From Bosea sp. 29B (GTDB lineage: Bacteria; Pseudomonadota; Alphaproteobacteria; Rhizobiales; Beijerinckiaceae): 64,000 bases of DNA. Under the pieces are notes generated by a model that saw only the letters and a list, made by a program, of their open reading frames with translations, did no database searches and was not told the origin of the DNA. Of the stretch, positions 24,184 to 33,216 are shown piece after piece (the stretch's first letter is position 1; every line of letters starts with the position of its first letter). A program made the position numbers and the translations under genes. The stretch covers positions 744,001 to 808,000 of the forward strand of contig NZ_LR733817.1 in the NCBI RefSeq assembly GCF_902506165.1, in the 5' to 3' direction.

Positions 24184-24929
24184 GGCCTGCTCTCAGTTGG
24201 CACGAAGGTCGTGGCACGTTGCACGGAGGCCAGTCCGACCAGCGCCGCCGCCTGCCTTTGGGCGAAGGTGAGGACCTGCTCGCCGACGCGGACGAGATCG
24301 GCAGCGACCACCGGGTCGTGGCAGGTTCCGCCTGCGAACAGTCCGGGCGTGGTGCGGATCGTCGCGCCATAGGGCGTCGGCCAGCCGCGCAGGGCATGCG
24401 CGATCGTCCGCAGCGTCGCCAGCGTCTGGCCGGCGGCCTGCGAGCCGGCGGCGCAGGCGATCAGCCCGATAGGCACGCCGTCGAGATAGGGCCGCGCCTC
24501 CCCCGAGAGCTCTTCGGCATAGTCGAGCGCGTTCTTGATCAGGCCGGAGACACTGCCGTGATAGGCCGGGCTCGCGATGATCAGCCCGTCGCAATGCATC
24601 AGCGCCGAGACCAGCGCTGCAGCACCCGCATCGCGGCTCGCGACGCCCGGCTGGTAGAGCGGCAGCAGCAGGTCGCGCCCGGCGAAGATGCGGATCTCGG
24701 CTTCGTCCCCGATCGCCTCGCAGGCATGGCGCAAGGCGAGTTCGGTCGAGGATTGCTCACGGGGCGTGCCGCCGATGCCGACGATCAGCGGCTTGACGGC
24801 GGGTGTTCCGGCGGGAGGGGACGTGGCCAGCATGGTCTCCGCTCGAACAGGACAGATCGGCATCACGAAACCGGGTTGGCGAGCTGACGTCCAAGGCCGT
24901 TTCGTCATCGCCCCATAAGCGGATTGCAT
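24180..24929 (-). CDS. NADPH-dependent FMN reductase, SsuE-like
   Basis: A flavodoxin-fold reductase providing FMNH2 to the LLM monooxygenase. PLIVGIGGTPREQSSTELALRH begins the flavin site, LIIASPAYHGSVSGLIKNALDY is the family signature, and PIGLIACAAGSQAAGQTLATLR follows. Two starts are possible. ATG 24929 has a strong Shine-Dalgarno (GGAGG six bases upstream) just below a TGTTGACA box, and adds a 32-residue N-terminal extension; ATG 24833 gives a 217-residue protein closer to the usual length. I use 24929 because of the ribosome site. It is the first gene of the operon. Confidence 0.85.
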   Translation of the reverse strand: MQSAYGAMTKRPWTSARQPGFVMPICPVRAETMLATSPPAGTPAVKPLIVGIGGTPREQSSTELALRHACEAIGDEAEIRIFAGRDLLLPLYQPGVASRDAGAAALVSALMHCDGLIIASPAYHGSVSGLIKNALDYAEELSGEARPYLDGVPIGLIACAAGSQAAGQTLATLRTIAHALRGWPTPYGATIRTTPGLFAGGTCHDPVVAADLVRVGEQVLTFAQRQAAALVGLASVQRATTFVPTESRP

Positions 24930-25231
24930 GCAGCCTCCATCAATACTGTTGACACTAATCACTACCAGCCCGCTCAACCTCCAACGCGCAGCGTCCGTGG
25001 ATCGCATTGGCTTCAGCGAGGAATGGCCGCGCGACAACGTCGGGTTGCGACTTCTCTTGCCCGCAGTGACTTGACCGGCTGCCTTTTGAAATAAATGCCG
25101 AAATATGCGCCAGCCGGCGCAGCAAGAAGTGTTGACATTTTTTTGCATACAGCAAAGGCTCAGGCATCGCGCCTGGCCCGGGCACCTTGCCCGCCACGCG
25201 CCGATCAGGGCGGAACGAAGGAAGAAGACCG
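24930..25231. promoter_or_regulatory. Divergent control region of the FMN-reductase and TctCBA operons with two TGTTGACA boxes
   Basis: The 302-bp gap has no gene. TGTTGACA is present at 24947-24954 and at 25130-25137. Both lie on the plus strand; flanking bases are similar in all four boxes of the locus (A followed by C or G before the box, C or T after it). The box at 24947 is 18-25 bp upstream of the FMN-reductase start and would overlap its promoter. The other is about 100 bp upstream of the tctC start. Confidence 0.55.
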
Positions 25232-26215
25232 ATGAGCGGGATGGACGATGCGGGGATCGGGAGGCGCGCCCTCCTCGGCGGGTTGGCCGCGACGGCCGGG
25301 CTCGGCCTGGCGAGCCGTACAGCCTGGGCCTTTCCGACGCAGCCGATCACCTTCGTCGTGCCCTATGCCCCCGGCTCGACCGACCAGTTCGCCCGTGCCT
25401 TCGGCACCGAGATGGAGAAGATCCTCGGCAAGAACGTGCTGGTCGAGACCCGGCCCGGCGCCGGCGGCACGATCGGCGCGAACTACGTCGCCAAATCGGC
25501 CAAGCCCGACGGCCACACCTTGCTGTTCTCGACCTCGGCGCCGCTCTCGGTCGCCCCGCACCAGAACCAGCTTCCCTATGCGGTCTCGGACCTGCGGCCG
25601 GTCGCCCGCGTCGGCCTCGGCCCCAACGTGATGGGAGCGCGCATCGGCGCGCCCTTCAACGATGTGAAGAGCCTCGTCGCCTATGCCAAGGCCAATCCGG
25701 AGAAGGTCACCTTCGGCAGCGCCGGCACCGGCGGCGGCACGCATCTCTCCGGCGAGGCGTTCGCCCTAGCCGCCGACATCAAGCTGACCCATGTGCCCTT
25801 CCCCGGCGCGACGCCCGCGGTGGCGGCGACAGTCGGCGGCACCATCGACCTCGCGCTCGGCTTCGCCCAGTCGATCGTACCGCAGGCCAAGGGCGGCCGC
25901 ATGGTCGCCATCGCCCAGTTCGGCAAGACGCGCGCCAAGATCCTGCCGGATGTGCCGACCTTCGCCGAATCCGGCGTCGATCTCGCCCTCTCGCCGCTGG
26001 TCGGCATCTGGGCGCCGAAGGCCACACCCGACGCCGTGGTGCAGCAGCTCGCCGCCGCGATCGAGAAGGCCGCCATCGGCCCGGCCGTCGTCGCCTTCGC
26101 GCAGAGCACGATGACCGAGGTCGAGTTCGCCGGCCCAGACGTCTTCGGCCGCGAGATCGCCGAGGAAAGCGCAATGATGAAGCCGCTTCTCGTCAAACTC
26201 GGCCTGGCCAAGTGA
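25232..26215 (+). CDS. tctC: Tripartite tricarboxylate transporter substrate-binding protein (TctC/Bug family)
   Basis: A 327-residue periplasmic binding protein with a twin-arginine-type leader (IGRRALLGGLAATAGLGLA) ending near WAFPTQPITFVVPYAPGSTDQFAR. That mature opening and the following GAGGTIGANYVAKSAKPDGHTLL are the Bug/TctC signature for carboxylate capture. The ATG at 25232 follows GAAGGAAGAAG. It is the first gene of a four-gene operon, and its stop overlaps the GTG start of TctB. Likely ligands are di- or tricarboxylates related to the aconitase/lyase genes nearby. Confidence 0.88.
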   Translation: MSGMDDAGIGRRALLGGLAATAGLGLASRTAWAFPTQPITFVVPYAPGSTDQFARAFGTEMEKILGKNVLVETRPGAGGTIGANYVAKSAKPDGHTLLFSTSAPLSVAPHQNQLPYAVSDLRPVARVGLGPNVMGARIGAPFNDVKSLVAYAKANPEKVTFGSAGTGGGTHLSGEAFALAADIKLTHVPFPGATPAVAATVGGTIDLALGFAQSIVPQAKGGRMVAIAQFGKTRAKILPDVPTFAESGVDLALSPLVGIWAPKATPDAVVQQLAAAIEKAAIGPAVVAFAQSTMTEVEFAGPDVFGREIAEESAMMKPLLVKLGLAK

Positions 26216-26697
26216 CCGGAAAGACGAACGGCCTGGCCGAGACCCTGCGACCGCGCCTCGGCGCGGTCGTCGGCATCATCTGCGGCCTGATCGGCACCTT
26301 CGCCTCGCTGCAATTACCGCTCGGCACGAGCCGATTGCTCGGCCCCGGCGCGGTGCCGCTGCTGCTCTCCCTGGCGATGACCGGCCTGAGCCTCGCGCTG
26401 CTCCTCAAGCCGGGTGCGGACGAGACCGACGCGGATGAGGACGATGGCGGCCTGCACGGCGCGGCGATGGTCGCGCTCGTCGCGCTGATGATCGGCGCCT
26501 TCGCGCTGCTGCTGACAAGCCTCGGCTTCATCGTCGCCGGCACCGCGCTGATGTACGGCCTCTATGCCATCGGCGAGGAGAAACTGGTCTCGGCCAAAGC
26601 CCTGGTCCGGGCCGTGCTGACCGCCCTCGCCGCCTATCTGCTCTTCGTCGTCGCGCTCTCGGTCAACATGCCGGCCGGCTCGCTCTGGGGTTACTGA
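26212..26697 (+). CDS. tctB: Tripartite tricarboxylate transporter small membrane subunit (TctB)
   Basis: A 161-residue membrane protein with about four hydrophobic segments (LGAVVGIICGLIGTFASLQL, PLLLSLAMTGLSLALLL, MVALVALMIGAFALLL, VLTALAAYLLFVVALSV). This is the DUF1468/TctB pattern. The start is GTG at 26212, sharing GTGA with the stop of TctC; upstream in-frame codons overlap TctC and are not coding. The stop at 26695-26697 overlaps the TctA ATG by one base. Confidence 0.83.
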   Translation: MTGKTNGLAETLRPRLGAVVGIICGLIGTFASLQLPLGTSRLLGPGAVPLLLSLAMTGLSLALLLKPGADETDADEDDGGLHGAAMVALVALMIGAFALLLTSLGFIVAGTALMYGLYAIGEEKLVSAKALVRAVLTALAAYLLFVVALSVNMPAGSLWGY

Positions 26698-28196
26698 TGG
26701 AAGGCTTGCTCGGAGGGTTCATCGTCGCCCTGAAGCCGATGAACCTGGTCTTCTGCTTCGGCGGCGCGCTGATCGGCACGCTGATCGGCGTCCTGCCCGG
26801 GCTCGGGCCGACGGCGGCGATCGCGATGCTGCTGCCGCTAACCATCGGGCTCGACCCGGTCTCGGCGATCATCATGATCGCCGGCATCTATTACGGCGCC
26901 AGCTATGGCGGCTCGACCACGGCGATCCTCGTCAAGATACCCGGCGAGGCCCAGAGCGTCGTCACCTGCCTCGACGGCTACAAGATGGCGCAGCAGGGCC
27001 GCGCCGGCAGCGCCATCGCCATCGCCGCGATCGGCTCCTTCGTCGCCGGCACGGTCGGCGCGCTCGCCATCGGCCTGATCAGCATGCCGCTGGTCGAGTT
27101 CGCCATCCGCTTCGGGCCGGCCGAGAACCTGTCGCTGCTGCTGCTCGGCTTCATCGTCATCCTGGTCCTGGCCAAGGGCAATGTCGTCAAGTCGCTGATC
27201 ATGATCGCCGCCGGCCTGCTGCTCGCCATGGTCGGGCAGGACGTCATCACCGGCCAGCCGCGCTTCACCCTCGGCATCCCCGAGCTGACCGACGGCTTCG
27301 GCGTCGTCGTCGTCGCCATGGGCATCTTCGGCCTGGGCGAGGTCTTCGAGAACGTCGAGAAGTTCCGCACCCGCTCGATGCAGGCGGTGCCCGTCGGCAG
27401 CCTGATGCCGACCAAGGAGGACTGGAAGCGCTCGGCCATGCCGATCGCCCGCGGCTCGGTGCTCGGCTTCCTGATCGGCCTCTTGCCGGGCGGCGGAGCG
27501 ACGCTCGCCTCCTTCATCTCCTATGGCGTCGAGAAGAAGTTCACGAAGCACCCGGAGGAGTTCGGCAACGGCGCGGTCGAGGGCGTCGCCGGGCCGGAAG
27601 CCGCCAACAATGCCGGCGCGGCCGGCTCCTTCATCCCGCTGCTAGCGCTCGGCCTGCCCGGCAACCCCGTCACGGCCCTGCTGCTCGGCGCCCTGATCGT
27701 CCACAACGTCACGCCCGGCCCGCTGATGATCCAGGAGCGGCCGGAGATCTTCTGGGGCGTGATCGCCTCGATGTATGTCGGCAACGTCATGCTGGTGCTG
27801 CTCAACCTGCCGCTGATCGGCATCTGGGTGCAGCTCCTGAAGGTGCCCTACCGCGCACTCTACGCCGCGCTGATCCTGTTCATGATCATCGGCGCCTATT
27901 CGCTCAACAACAACCCGGTCGAGGTCCTGCTCCTGCTGCTGTTCGGCGTGCTCGGCTACGGCCTGCGCAAGCTGCGCTTCGATACCGCGCCGCTGATCCT
28001 CGCCTTCGTGCTCGGCGGGCCGATCGAGTTCAACCTGCGCCAGACCATGATGCTGGCGCGCGATCCGCTCGACTATCTGATGGGCCGGCCGATCGCTTTG
28101 ACCATCCTGGCCTTCGGCCTGCTGCTGATCGTGCTGCCGATGTTCTCGAAAGTCCGCCAGAAGCTGATGGTGGCGCGGGCGGTCAATGAGCTCTGA
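26697..28196 (+). CDS. tctA: Tripartite tricarboxylate transporter large membrane subunit (TctA)
   Basis: A 499-residue permease with about 11-12 hydrophobic segments and the TctA core LIGTLIGVLPGLGPTAAIAMLLPLTIGLDPVSAI. The second repeat holds FLIGLLPGGGATLASFISY and EAANNAGAAGSFIPLLALGLPG, as in typical TctA. It uses the ion gradient to import the carboxylate delivered by TctC. The ATG follows TctB immediately (TGATG). Confidence 0.93.
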   Translation: MEGLLGGFIVALKPMNLVFCFGGALIGTLIGVLPGLGPTAAIAMLLPLTIGLDPVSAIIMIAGIYYGASYGGSTTAILVKIPGEAQSVVTCLDGYKMAQQGRAGSAIAIAAIGSFVAGTVGALAIGLISMPLVEFAIRFGPAENLSLLLLGFIVILVLAKGNVVKSLIMIAAGLLLAMVGQDVITGQPRFTLGIPELTDGFGVVVVAMGIFGLGEVFENVEKFRTRSMQAVPVGSLMPTKEDWKRSAMPIARGSVLGFLIGLLPGGGATLASFISYGVEKKFTKHPEEFGNGAVEGVAGPEAANNAGAAGSFIPLLALGLPGNPVTALLLGALIVHNVTPGPLMIQERPEIFWGVIASMYVGNVMLVLLNLPLIGIWVQLLKVPYRALYAALILFMIIGAYSLNNNPVEVLLLLLFGVLGYGLRKLRFDTAPLILAFVLGGPIEFNLRQTMMLARDPLDYLMGRPIALTILAFGLLLIVLPMFSKVRQKLMVARAVNEL

Positions 28197-28626
28197 CGCG
28201 ATCCTCTCCCCTGCCCTCGCGGCCGAGCGCCATGACGGGCCACAGGCCCTCGCGCTCCGCTATCTCGCCGCAATGGAGCGGCGCGATCTCGATGCCGCCC
28301 GTGGCTTCGTCATTGCGAATGCCGAGTTCATCTTCCCCGGCGGCGCAAGGCACAGCGATCTTTCCGCGATCGTCGCCGGCTCGTCCGGCCGCTATCGCAG
28401 CATCGCCAAGCATGTCGAGCGCTGCGACCTCTGCGAGCGAGTGGACGGGGCGGCGATCGTCTACGTCCTCGGCAGCCTCTATGGCCAATGGCCTGATGGC
28501 AGCGCCTTCTCCGGCATCCGCTTCGTCGACCGCTTCGAGATTTCCAGCGGATTGATCCGGCGCCAGGAAGTCTGGAACGACAGCGGCGAGACACGGCTGG
28601 CCGCACAGATCCCGAGTCCCTGCTGA
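28186..28626 (+). CDS. SnoaL/NTF2-like domain protein
   Basis: A 146-residue protein with an NTF2-like alpha+beta pattern: LALRYLAAMERRDLDAARGFV as helix 1, FIFPGGARHSDLSAIV, and a C-terminal strand series ending IRFVDRFEISSGLIRRQEVWND. Such folds can be isomerases, dehydratases or binding subunits. The start overlaps the end of TctA by 11 bp, so it belongs to the transporter operon and probably acts on the imported compound. The catalytic role is not predictable. Confidence 0.75.
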   Translation: MSSDAILSPALAAERHDGPQALALRYLAAMERRDLDAARGFVIANAEFIFPGGARHSDLSAIVAGSSGRYRSIAKHVERCDLCERVDGAAIVYVLGSLYGQWPDGSAFSGIRFVDRFEISSGLIRRQEVWNDSGETRLAAQIPSPC

Positions 28627-28670
28627 AGCCGCCTCATCCACCCGCTCCCGGCCGAATGCTGTAACCGCGT

Positions 28671-28691
28671 CTGCCTCGCGATCCGAGGCAG
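28671..28691. terminator. Hairpin after the TctCBA operon
   Basis: CTGCCTCG (28671-28678), a 5-bp loop, and CGAGGCAG (28684-28691) form a perfect 8-bp stem 45 bp after the operon stop. No T-run follows, so it is a possible rho-dependent or processing site rather than a clear intrinsic terminator. Confidence 0.4.
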
Positions 28692-28853
28692 GATGATGTC
28701 GCCTGTCGGTAGATGTGGCCACCAGACAGGGCCGAGCCAAGGCGACTGCGGCAGATTTGCAACAAATTATTTTATCTAGAGATGTGAACGGCTGTTCATT
28801 GCCTCCTGCCCTTACCCGCCTAAGCCTGTGCCGCGGTTGGGTTGGGCATTCTC

Positions 28854-31800
28854 ATGATATCGGTCACCACTCCTGCGCTCGGCGGGACATCTCGTACGCG
28901 GCTCGCCTCGCGCCTGCTCGCGGGCACGGCGCTCGTGCTGCTCCTGTCCGCCGGGCAGGCGCTCGCCAATGGCGGCCGCGGCGGCGACCGAAGCAGCGCG
29001 CAACCCGGCTCCGGCGGCGCGGGCGGCATCGACAACCCGACGGGTGCCGGTGGTGCGGGCGCCAGGGGGCAAATAGCGCCAGGAGGCAACGCGGGCGGTG
29101 GCGGCGGTGGCGCCGGCGCTATTACCGGCGGAACTGGCGGGCTCGCTGGCGATGGCAACCCCAGCGAGGGCCGAGGCGGCGATGGCGGCGTGCATGGCGC
29201 CGTCGGCGCGGCCCTGCCGGCCGGTGCCAATACCGGCAGCAATGGCGGCGACGGTACCTCCGGCTATTTCTACTCGGGCGGCGGCGGTGGCGCCGGCGGC
29301 TTTGGTGCCGTGGTCACGGGCGCGGGTGCGACGGGAGCGATCGCCGGCACGCTCACCGGCGGTAATGGCGGCCATGGCGGTGGTAGCTTTTATGGTTTCG
29401 GCGGCGGTGGCGGCTCCGGCGGCACCGGCCTGCTCTTCACCGATGGCAGCGCGGCCCAGACCCTGTTCATCGATGGCACGATCCAGGGCGGCAAGGGCGG
29501 AAATGGCGGCTCGTATGTGTCGGATGGTACTGGCGCCGCCGGCGCGGCCGGCGTTGGCGGCGCCGGGCTGGTCTTCACCAATGGCGGCGCGACGACGACG
29601 CTGACCGTCAACGGCACGGTCCGCGGTGGCGATGGCGGGCGCGGCGGCTCGAATTTGCCGACGTCTTTTGGTCGTACCCCTAATCCAGGCGAAGAGGCGA
29701 ACGGCGTCGGCGCTGCCGGCGGCGAGGCCATCGTCGGTGCCGACCTGATCATCACCAATAACGGCACGATCGAGGGCGGCCTCTCGGGCGACGGCACGAC
29801 GCGCGCCGCGGCGCTCCACTTCACCGGCGGCAGCAACAAGCTCACCATCGGCTCCGCCTCGGCGACCATCAATGGCGGCATCGTCATCGACACCGGCACA
29901 CTGACCTTCGACCAGACGATCGCCGCGACGATCAGCAGCGTCGTCAGCGGCGGCGGCAGCGTGGCCAAAGAGGGCTCGGGCACGCTGACCTTGACCGGCG
30001 AAAACACCTATACCGGCGGGACGACACTTTCCGCAGGCAAGCTCTCAGTCTCGCAGGATACCAATCTCGGCGACGTATCGGGTGGGCTCACCTTCAACGG
30101 CGGCGCCTTGCAGGTGACGGCGAGCTTCTCGACGGCGCGGGCGGTCACGCTCAACGCCAACGGCACGGTCGAAGTGACCGCCGACCAGACTTTCACCATG
30201 GATGGCGCGATCACTGGCACCGGTGGCATCGCCAAGACGGGGACCGGCACGCTGGTCCTGACCGGCACGAATTTCTACACCGGCGGGACGACGATCTCGG
30301 CTGGCACGCTCTCGATCTCGTCCGATGCCAATCTCGGCAATGCCGGCACCGGCATCACGCTTTCCAACACCACGATCGTCGGCGGGGCCGGCACCGGTGC
30401 TGACGCTGTCCTGCGCACCATGTCGACCTTCTCCAGCGGTCGGAGCATCGCCTTCACCACCGGCGGTGGGCGGATCGAGACCGATGCGGGCACGACGCTG
30501 ACGCTCACCGGTTCGATCACCACCAGCGGCAGCGCCAGCTTCATCAAGCAGGGCGCCGGCACGCTGGTTCTGACCGGCAACAGCTCGGGAGGCTATAATG
30601 GCCGGACCTGGGTCAACGAGGGCACGCTGCGGATCGAGGGCGGCGGCAAGCTCGGCAACGTTGGCACCAGCGGACAGGCCTATATCAGCAACGGCGCCAC
30701 CGCGATCGTCACCGGCACGGGCTCGAGCTGGGAGACCTTCGGCCAGATGCGGGTCGGCGAGATCGGCTCGGGCACATTGCTGATCGAGAATGGCGGCTCG
30801 GTGAGGACCGGCAGCGGCTCCGGCACTGTCGGCATCGTCGGCGTCGACGGCGACAGCTCGGTGACGATCACCGGGGCGGGCTCGCAATGGGTCGGCAGCG
30901 GAACGCACCTCTATGTCGGCCATGCCAATGCCGGCACCTTGACACTGTCCGAGGGCGGAACGCTGCAGCTGACCGTGGGCGGCATCGAGAGCGGCGGCAG
31001 CAACACCACGCTCGATCTCGGCCTCGTCGGCGGCAGCGCCGGCGGCACAGTCAATATCGGCGCAGCCGAGGGCAGCACCGCCACGGCGGCAGGCAACCTC
31101 ATCGTCAGCACCGTTGCGCTGAACACCAGCGCCAGCAAGCTGGTCTTCAACCACACCGAGGCCAGCTACAGCTTCTCGCCGTCGATCACCGGTACCGGCT
31201 CGGTGCGCCAGCTCGCGGGAACGACGATCCTGAAGAGCGCCAGCAGCTATTCGGGCGCGACGACGGTCTCGGGGGGAACGCTGCGGGCGGGCGTCGCCGG
31301 CGCGTTCTCGCAGAACTCGGCCTTCACGGTGGCATCAGGCGCGACGCTCGATCTCGCCAGTCTCAACCAGACGATCGCCTCGCTCGCCGGCGCCGGCATG
31401 GTCACGCTCGGCTCGGGCACGCTGACGGCGGGCTCGGACAACAGCTCGACCACCTTCTCCGGCACGATCACCGGCACGGGCGGGGTCACCAAGACCGGCA
31501 CGGGCACGCTGACGCTGACCGGCACGAACACCTACACGGGTTCGACCAAGGTCTCGTCCGGCAAGCTGGTCGTCAACGGCTCGCTGGCGAGCACGGTGGT
31601 GCTCGATGGCGGCACGCTCGGCGGCTCGGGCACGATCGCCGGCGTGAGCGTCGGCAACGGCGCGACTGTTGCGCCCGGCAATTCGATCGGGACGTTGACG
31701 GTGTCGGGCAATGTCTCGTTCGCCTCGGGCTCGACCTATCAGGTCGAGGTCAATGCCGCCGGGCAGGGCGACAGGATCGTGGCCTCCGGCTCGGCGACGA

Positions 31801-33182
31801 TCTCGGGCGGCACGGTGCAAGTGCTGGCCGAGAACGGCAACTACGCGGCGAGCACGAACTATACGATCCTGACCGCCTCGGGCGGGGTGAACGGAACCTT
31901 CACCAGCGTCACGTCGAACCTCGCCTTCCTGACGCCCTCGCTGAGCTATGGCGGCACGAACGTCACGCTGACGATGACGCGCAACGACACCTCGTTCGGC
32001 CCCGACAATAGTGGCGGCAGCTCTGGCGGAACCTCTGTCGCCGCGACCCGCAACCAGGGCTTCATCGCGATGGCGGCGGAGCGGCTCGGGGGCGGCAACC
32101 CGGTCTATGACGTGCTGATCTCGGCGACGGCCGATCAGGCCCGCGCCGGCTTCGACCTGCTCTCGGGCGAAGCGCATGCCCAGGCGGTCTCGGTGATGAT
32201 CGACGAGAGCCGGCTGGTGCGCGACACCATCCTCAGCCATCTGCGCGGCCCGCTGCTGACGCAAGCCCCCGGTCAGGTCGCGGCGAGCTTCACTGCCGAT
32301 CTGCCCGGCCGCAAAAGCGGGATCGTGATGCCCGCCCCGGTGCCGCAGCCGCGCTATGCACTCTGGGGCACGGCCTTCGGCAGCACCGGCAACACCGACG
32401 GCGACGGCAATGCCGCGAGCATGAGCCGCCGCAGCGGCGGCGCCCTGCTCGGTGCGGACGTCATGCTCTACGATGCGCCGGGCTCCTCGCTGAAGGTTGG
32501 CGTCGCCGGTGGCTACAGCCAGTCGCGCTTCGACCTCGACGCCCGCCGCTCCAGCGGCAAGCTCGAGAGCGGCCATGCCGCGCTCTATGCCGGGGCGCGC
32601 TTCGGCCAGCTCAGGCTCGATGCCGGCGCAGCCTACACATGGTCCGAGAGCGACATCCGCCGCCAGATCGCGGTCCGCGGTTTTGGCGATCTCCTGCGGC
32701 TGCAGCGTCCGGGTTCGGTGACGCAAGGCTTCGCCGAGCTCGGCTATGCCTTCGCCTTCAGTGGGGTCGCGCTGGAGCCGTTCGCCCAGTTGGCGCTGAT
32801 CCGGGTCAGCACCGACGCCGGCACCGAGCGTGGCGGGGCGGCGGCCCTGCGTGTTCTCTCTTCCGACCAGACGCTCGGCTTCACTACGCTCGGCTTGCGG
32901 GCCGAGGCGCAGCTCGGGGCGATGCCGCTGTTCGCCCGGGCCATGCTCGGCTGGCGCCACGGCTTTGGCGAGCTCACCCCGCAGGCGCGCACCGCCTTCG
33001 TCGCCGGCACCACGCCGGCGCAGGTCTTCGCCGCCCGGATCGACCGCGAAGCCCTCGTCGCCGAAGCCGGGCTCGACTGGCGCATCTCCTCGGCCACCGC
33101 GCTCGGCCTGACCTACTCCGCCGCAATCGGCGAACGCTCCCGCGACCACGCCCTCAAGGGCAGGGTCGAGATGAGGTTCTGA
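28854..33182 (+). CDS. Autotransporter (type V secretion) with glycine-rich and PATR repeat passenger
   Basis: About 1442 residues. A leader (SRLLAGTALVLLLSAGQALA) is followed by a roughly 250-residue glycine/alanine/asparagine-rich region. PATR-like repeats follow: GTLTLTGENTYTGGTTLSAG near residue 375, GTLVLTGTNFYTGGTTISAG near 463, GTLVLTGNSSGGYNG near 567 and GTLTLTGTNTYTGSTKVSSG near 883. The C-terminal 280 residues (from about RYALWGTAFGS) form the beta-barrel, ending in phenylalanine (EMRF) as required by the BAM machinery. It should be displayed on or released from the cell surface; its target is unknown. The ATG at 28854 was used; a TTG at 28842 is possible. It is monocistronic. Confidence 0.92.
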   Translation: MISVTTPALGGTSRTRLASRLLAGTALVLLLSAGQALANGGRGGDRSSAQPGSGGAGGIDNPTGAGGAGARGQIAPGGNAGGGGGGAGAITGGTGGLAGDGNPSEGRGGDGGVHGAVGAALPAGANTGSNGGDGTSGYFYSGGGGGAGGFGAVVTGAGATGAIAGTLTGGNGGHGGGSFYGFGGGGGSGGTGLLFTDGSAAQTLFIDGTIQGGKGGNGGSYVSDGTGAAGAAGVGGAGLVFTNGGATTTLTVNGTVRGGDGGRGGSNLPTSFGRTPNPGEEANGVGAAGGEAIVGADLIITNNGTIEGGLSGDGTTRAAALHFTGGSNKLTIGSASATINGGIVIDTGTLTFDQTIAATISSVVSGGGSVAKEGSGTLTLTGENTYTGGTTLSAGKLSVSQDTNLGDVSGGLTFNGGALQVTASFSTARAVTLNANGTVEVTADQTFTMDGAITGTGGIAKTGTGTLVLTGTNFYTGGTTISAGTLSISSDANLGNAGTGITLSNTTIVGGAGTGADAVLRTMSTFSSGRSIAFTTGGGRIETDAGTTLTLTGSITTSGSASFIKQGAGTLVLTGNSSGGYNGRTWVNEGTLRIEGGGKLGNVGTSGQAYISNGATAIVTGTGSSWETFGQMRVGEIGSGTLLIENGGSVRTGSGSGTVGIVGVDGDSSVTITGAGSQWVGSGTHLYVGHANAGTLTLSEGGTLQLTVGGIESGGSNTTLDLGLVGGSAGGTVNIGAAEGSTATAAGNLIVSTVALNTSASKLVFNHTEASYSFSPSITGTGSVRQLAGTTILKSASSYSGATTVSGGTLRAGVAGAFSQNSAFTVASGATLDLASLNQTIASLAGAGMVTLGSGTLTAGSDNSSTTFSGTITGTGGVTKTGTGTLTLTGTNTYTGSTKVSSGKLVVNGSLASTVVLDGGTLGGSGTIAGVSVGNGATVAPGNSIGTLTVSGNVSFASGSTYQVEVNAAGQGDRIVASGSATISGGTVQVLAENGNYAASTNYTILTASGGVNGTFTSVTSNLAFLTPSLSYGGTNVTLTMTRNDTSFGPDNSGGSSGGTSVAATRNQGFIAMAAERLGGGNPVYDVLISATADQARAGFDLLSGEAHAQAVSVMIDESRLVRDTILSHLRGPLLTQAPGQVAASFTADLPGRKSGIVMPAPVPQPRYALWGTAFGSTGNTDGDGNAASMSRRSGGALLGADVMLYDAPGSSLKVGVAGGYSQSRFDLDARRSSGKLESGHAALYAGARFGQLRLDAGAAYTWSESDIRRQIAVRGFGDLLRLQRPGSVTQGFAELGYAFAFSGVALEPFAQLALIRVSTDAGTERGGAAALRVLSSDQTLGFTTLGLRAEAQLGAMPLFARAMLGWRHGFGELTPQARTAFVAGTTPAQVFAARIDREALVAEAGLDWRISSATALGLTYSAAIGERSRDHALKGRVEMRF

Positions 33183-33216
33183 AGGAAGGAGCTTTCCAAA
33201 GCAGTAGCGGCAACGG

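Noticed and set aside
29960..31620. Repeated GGCACG...CTGACC sequences resembling a repeat array
   Set aside because: They are in-frame codons of PATR repeats in the autotransporter, of variable spacing, not CRISPR or tandem DNA repeats.
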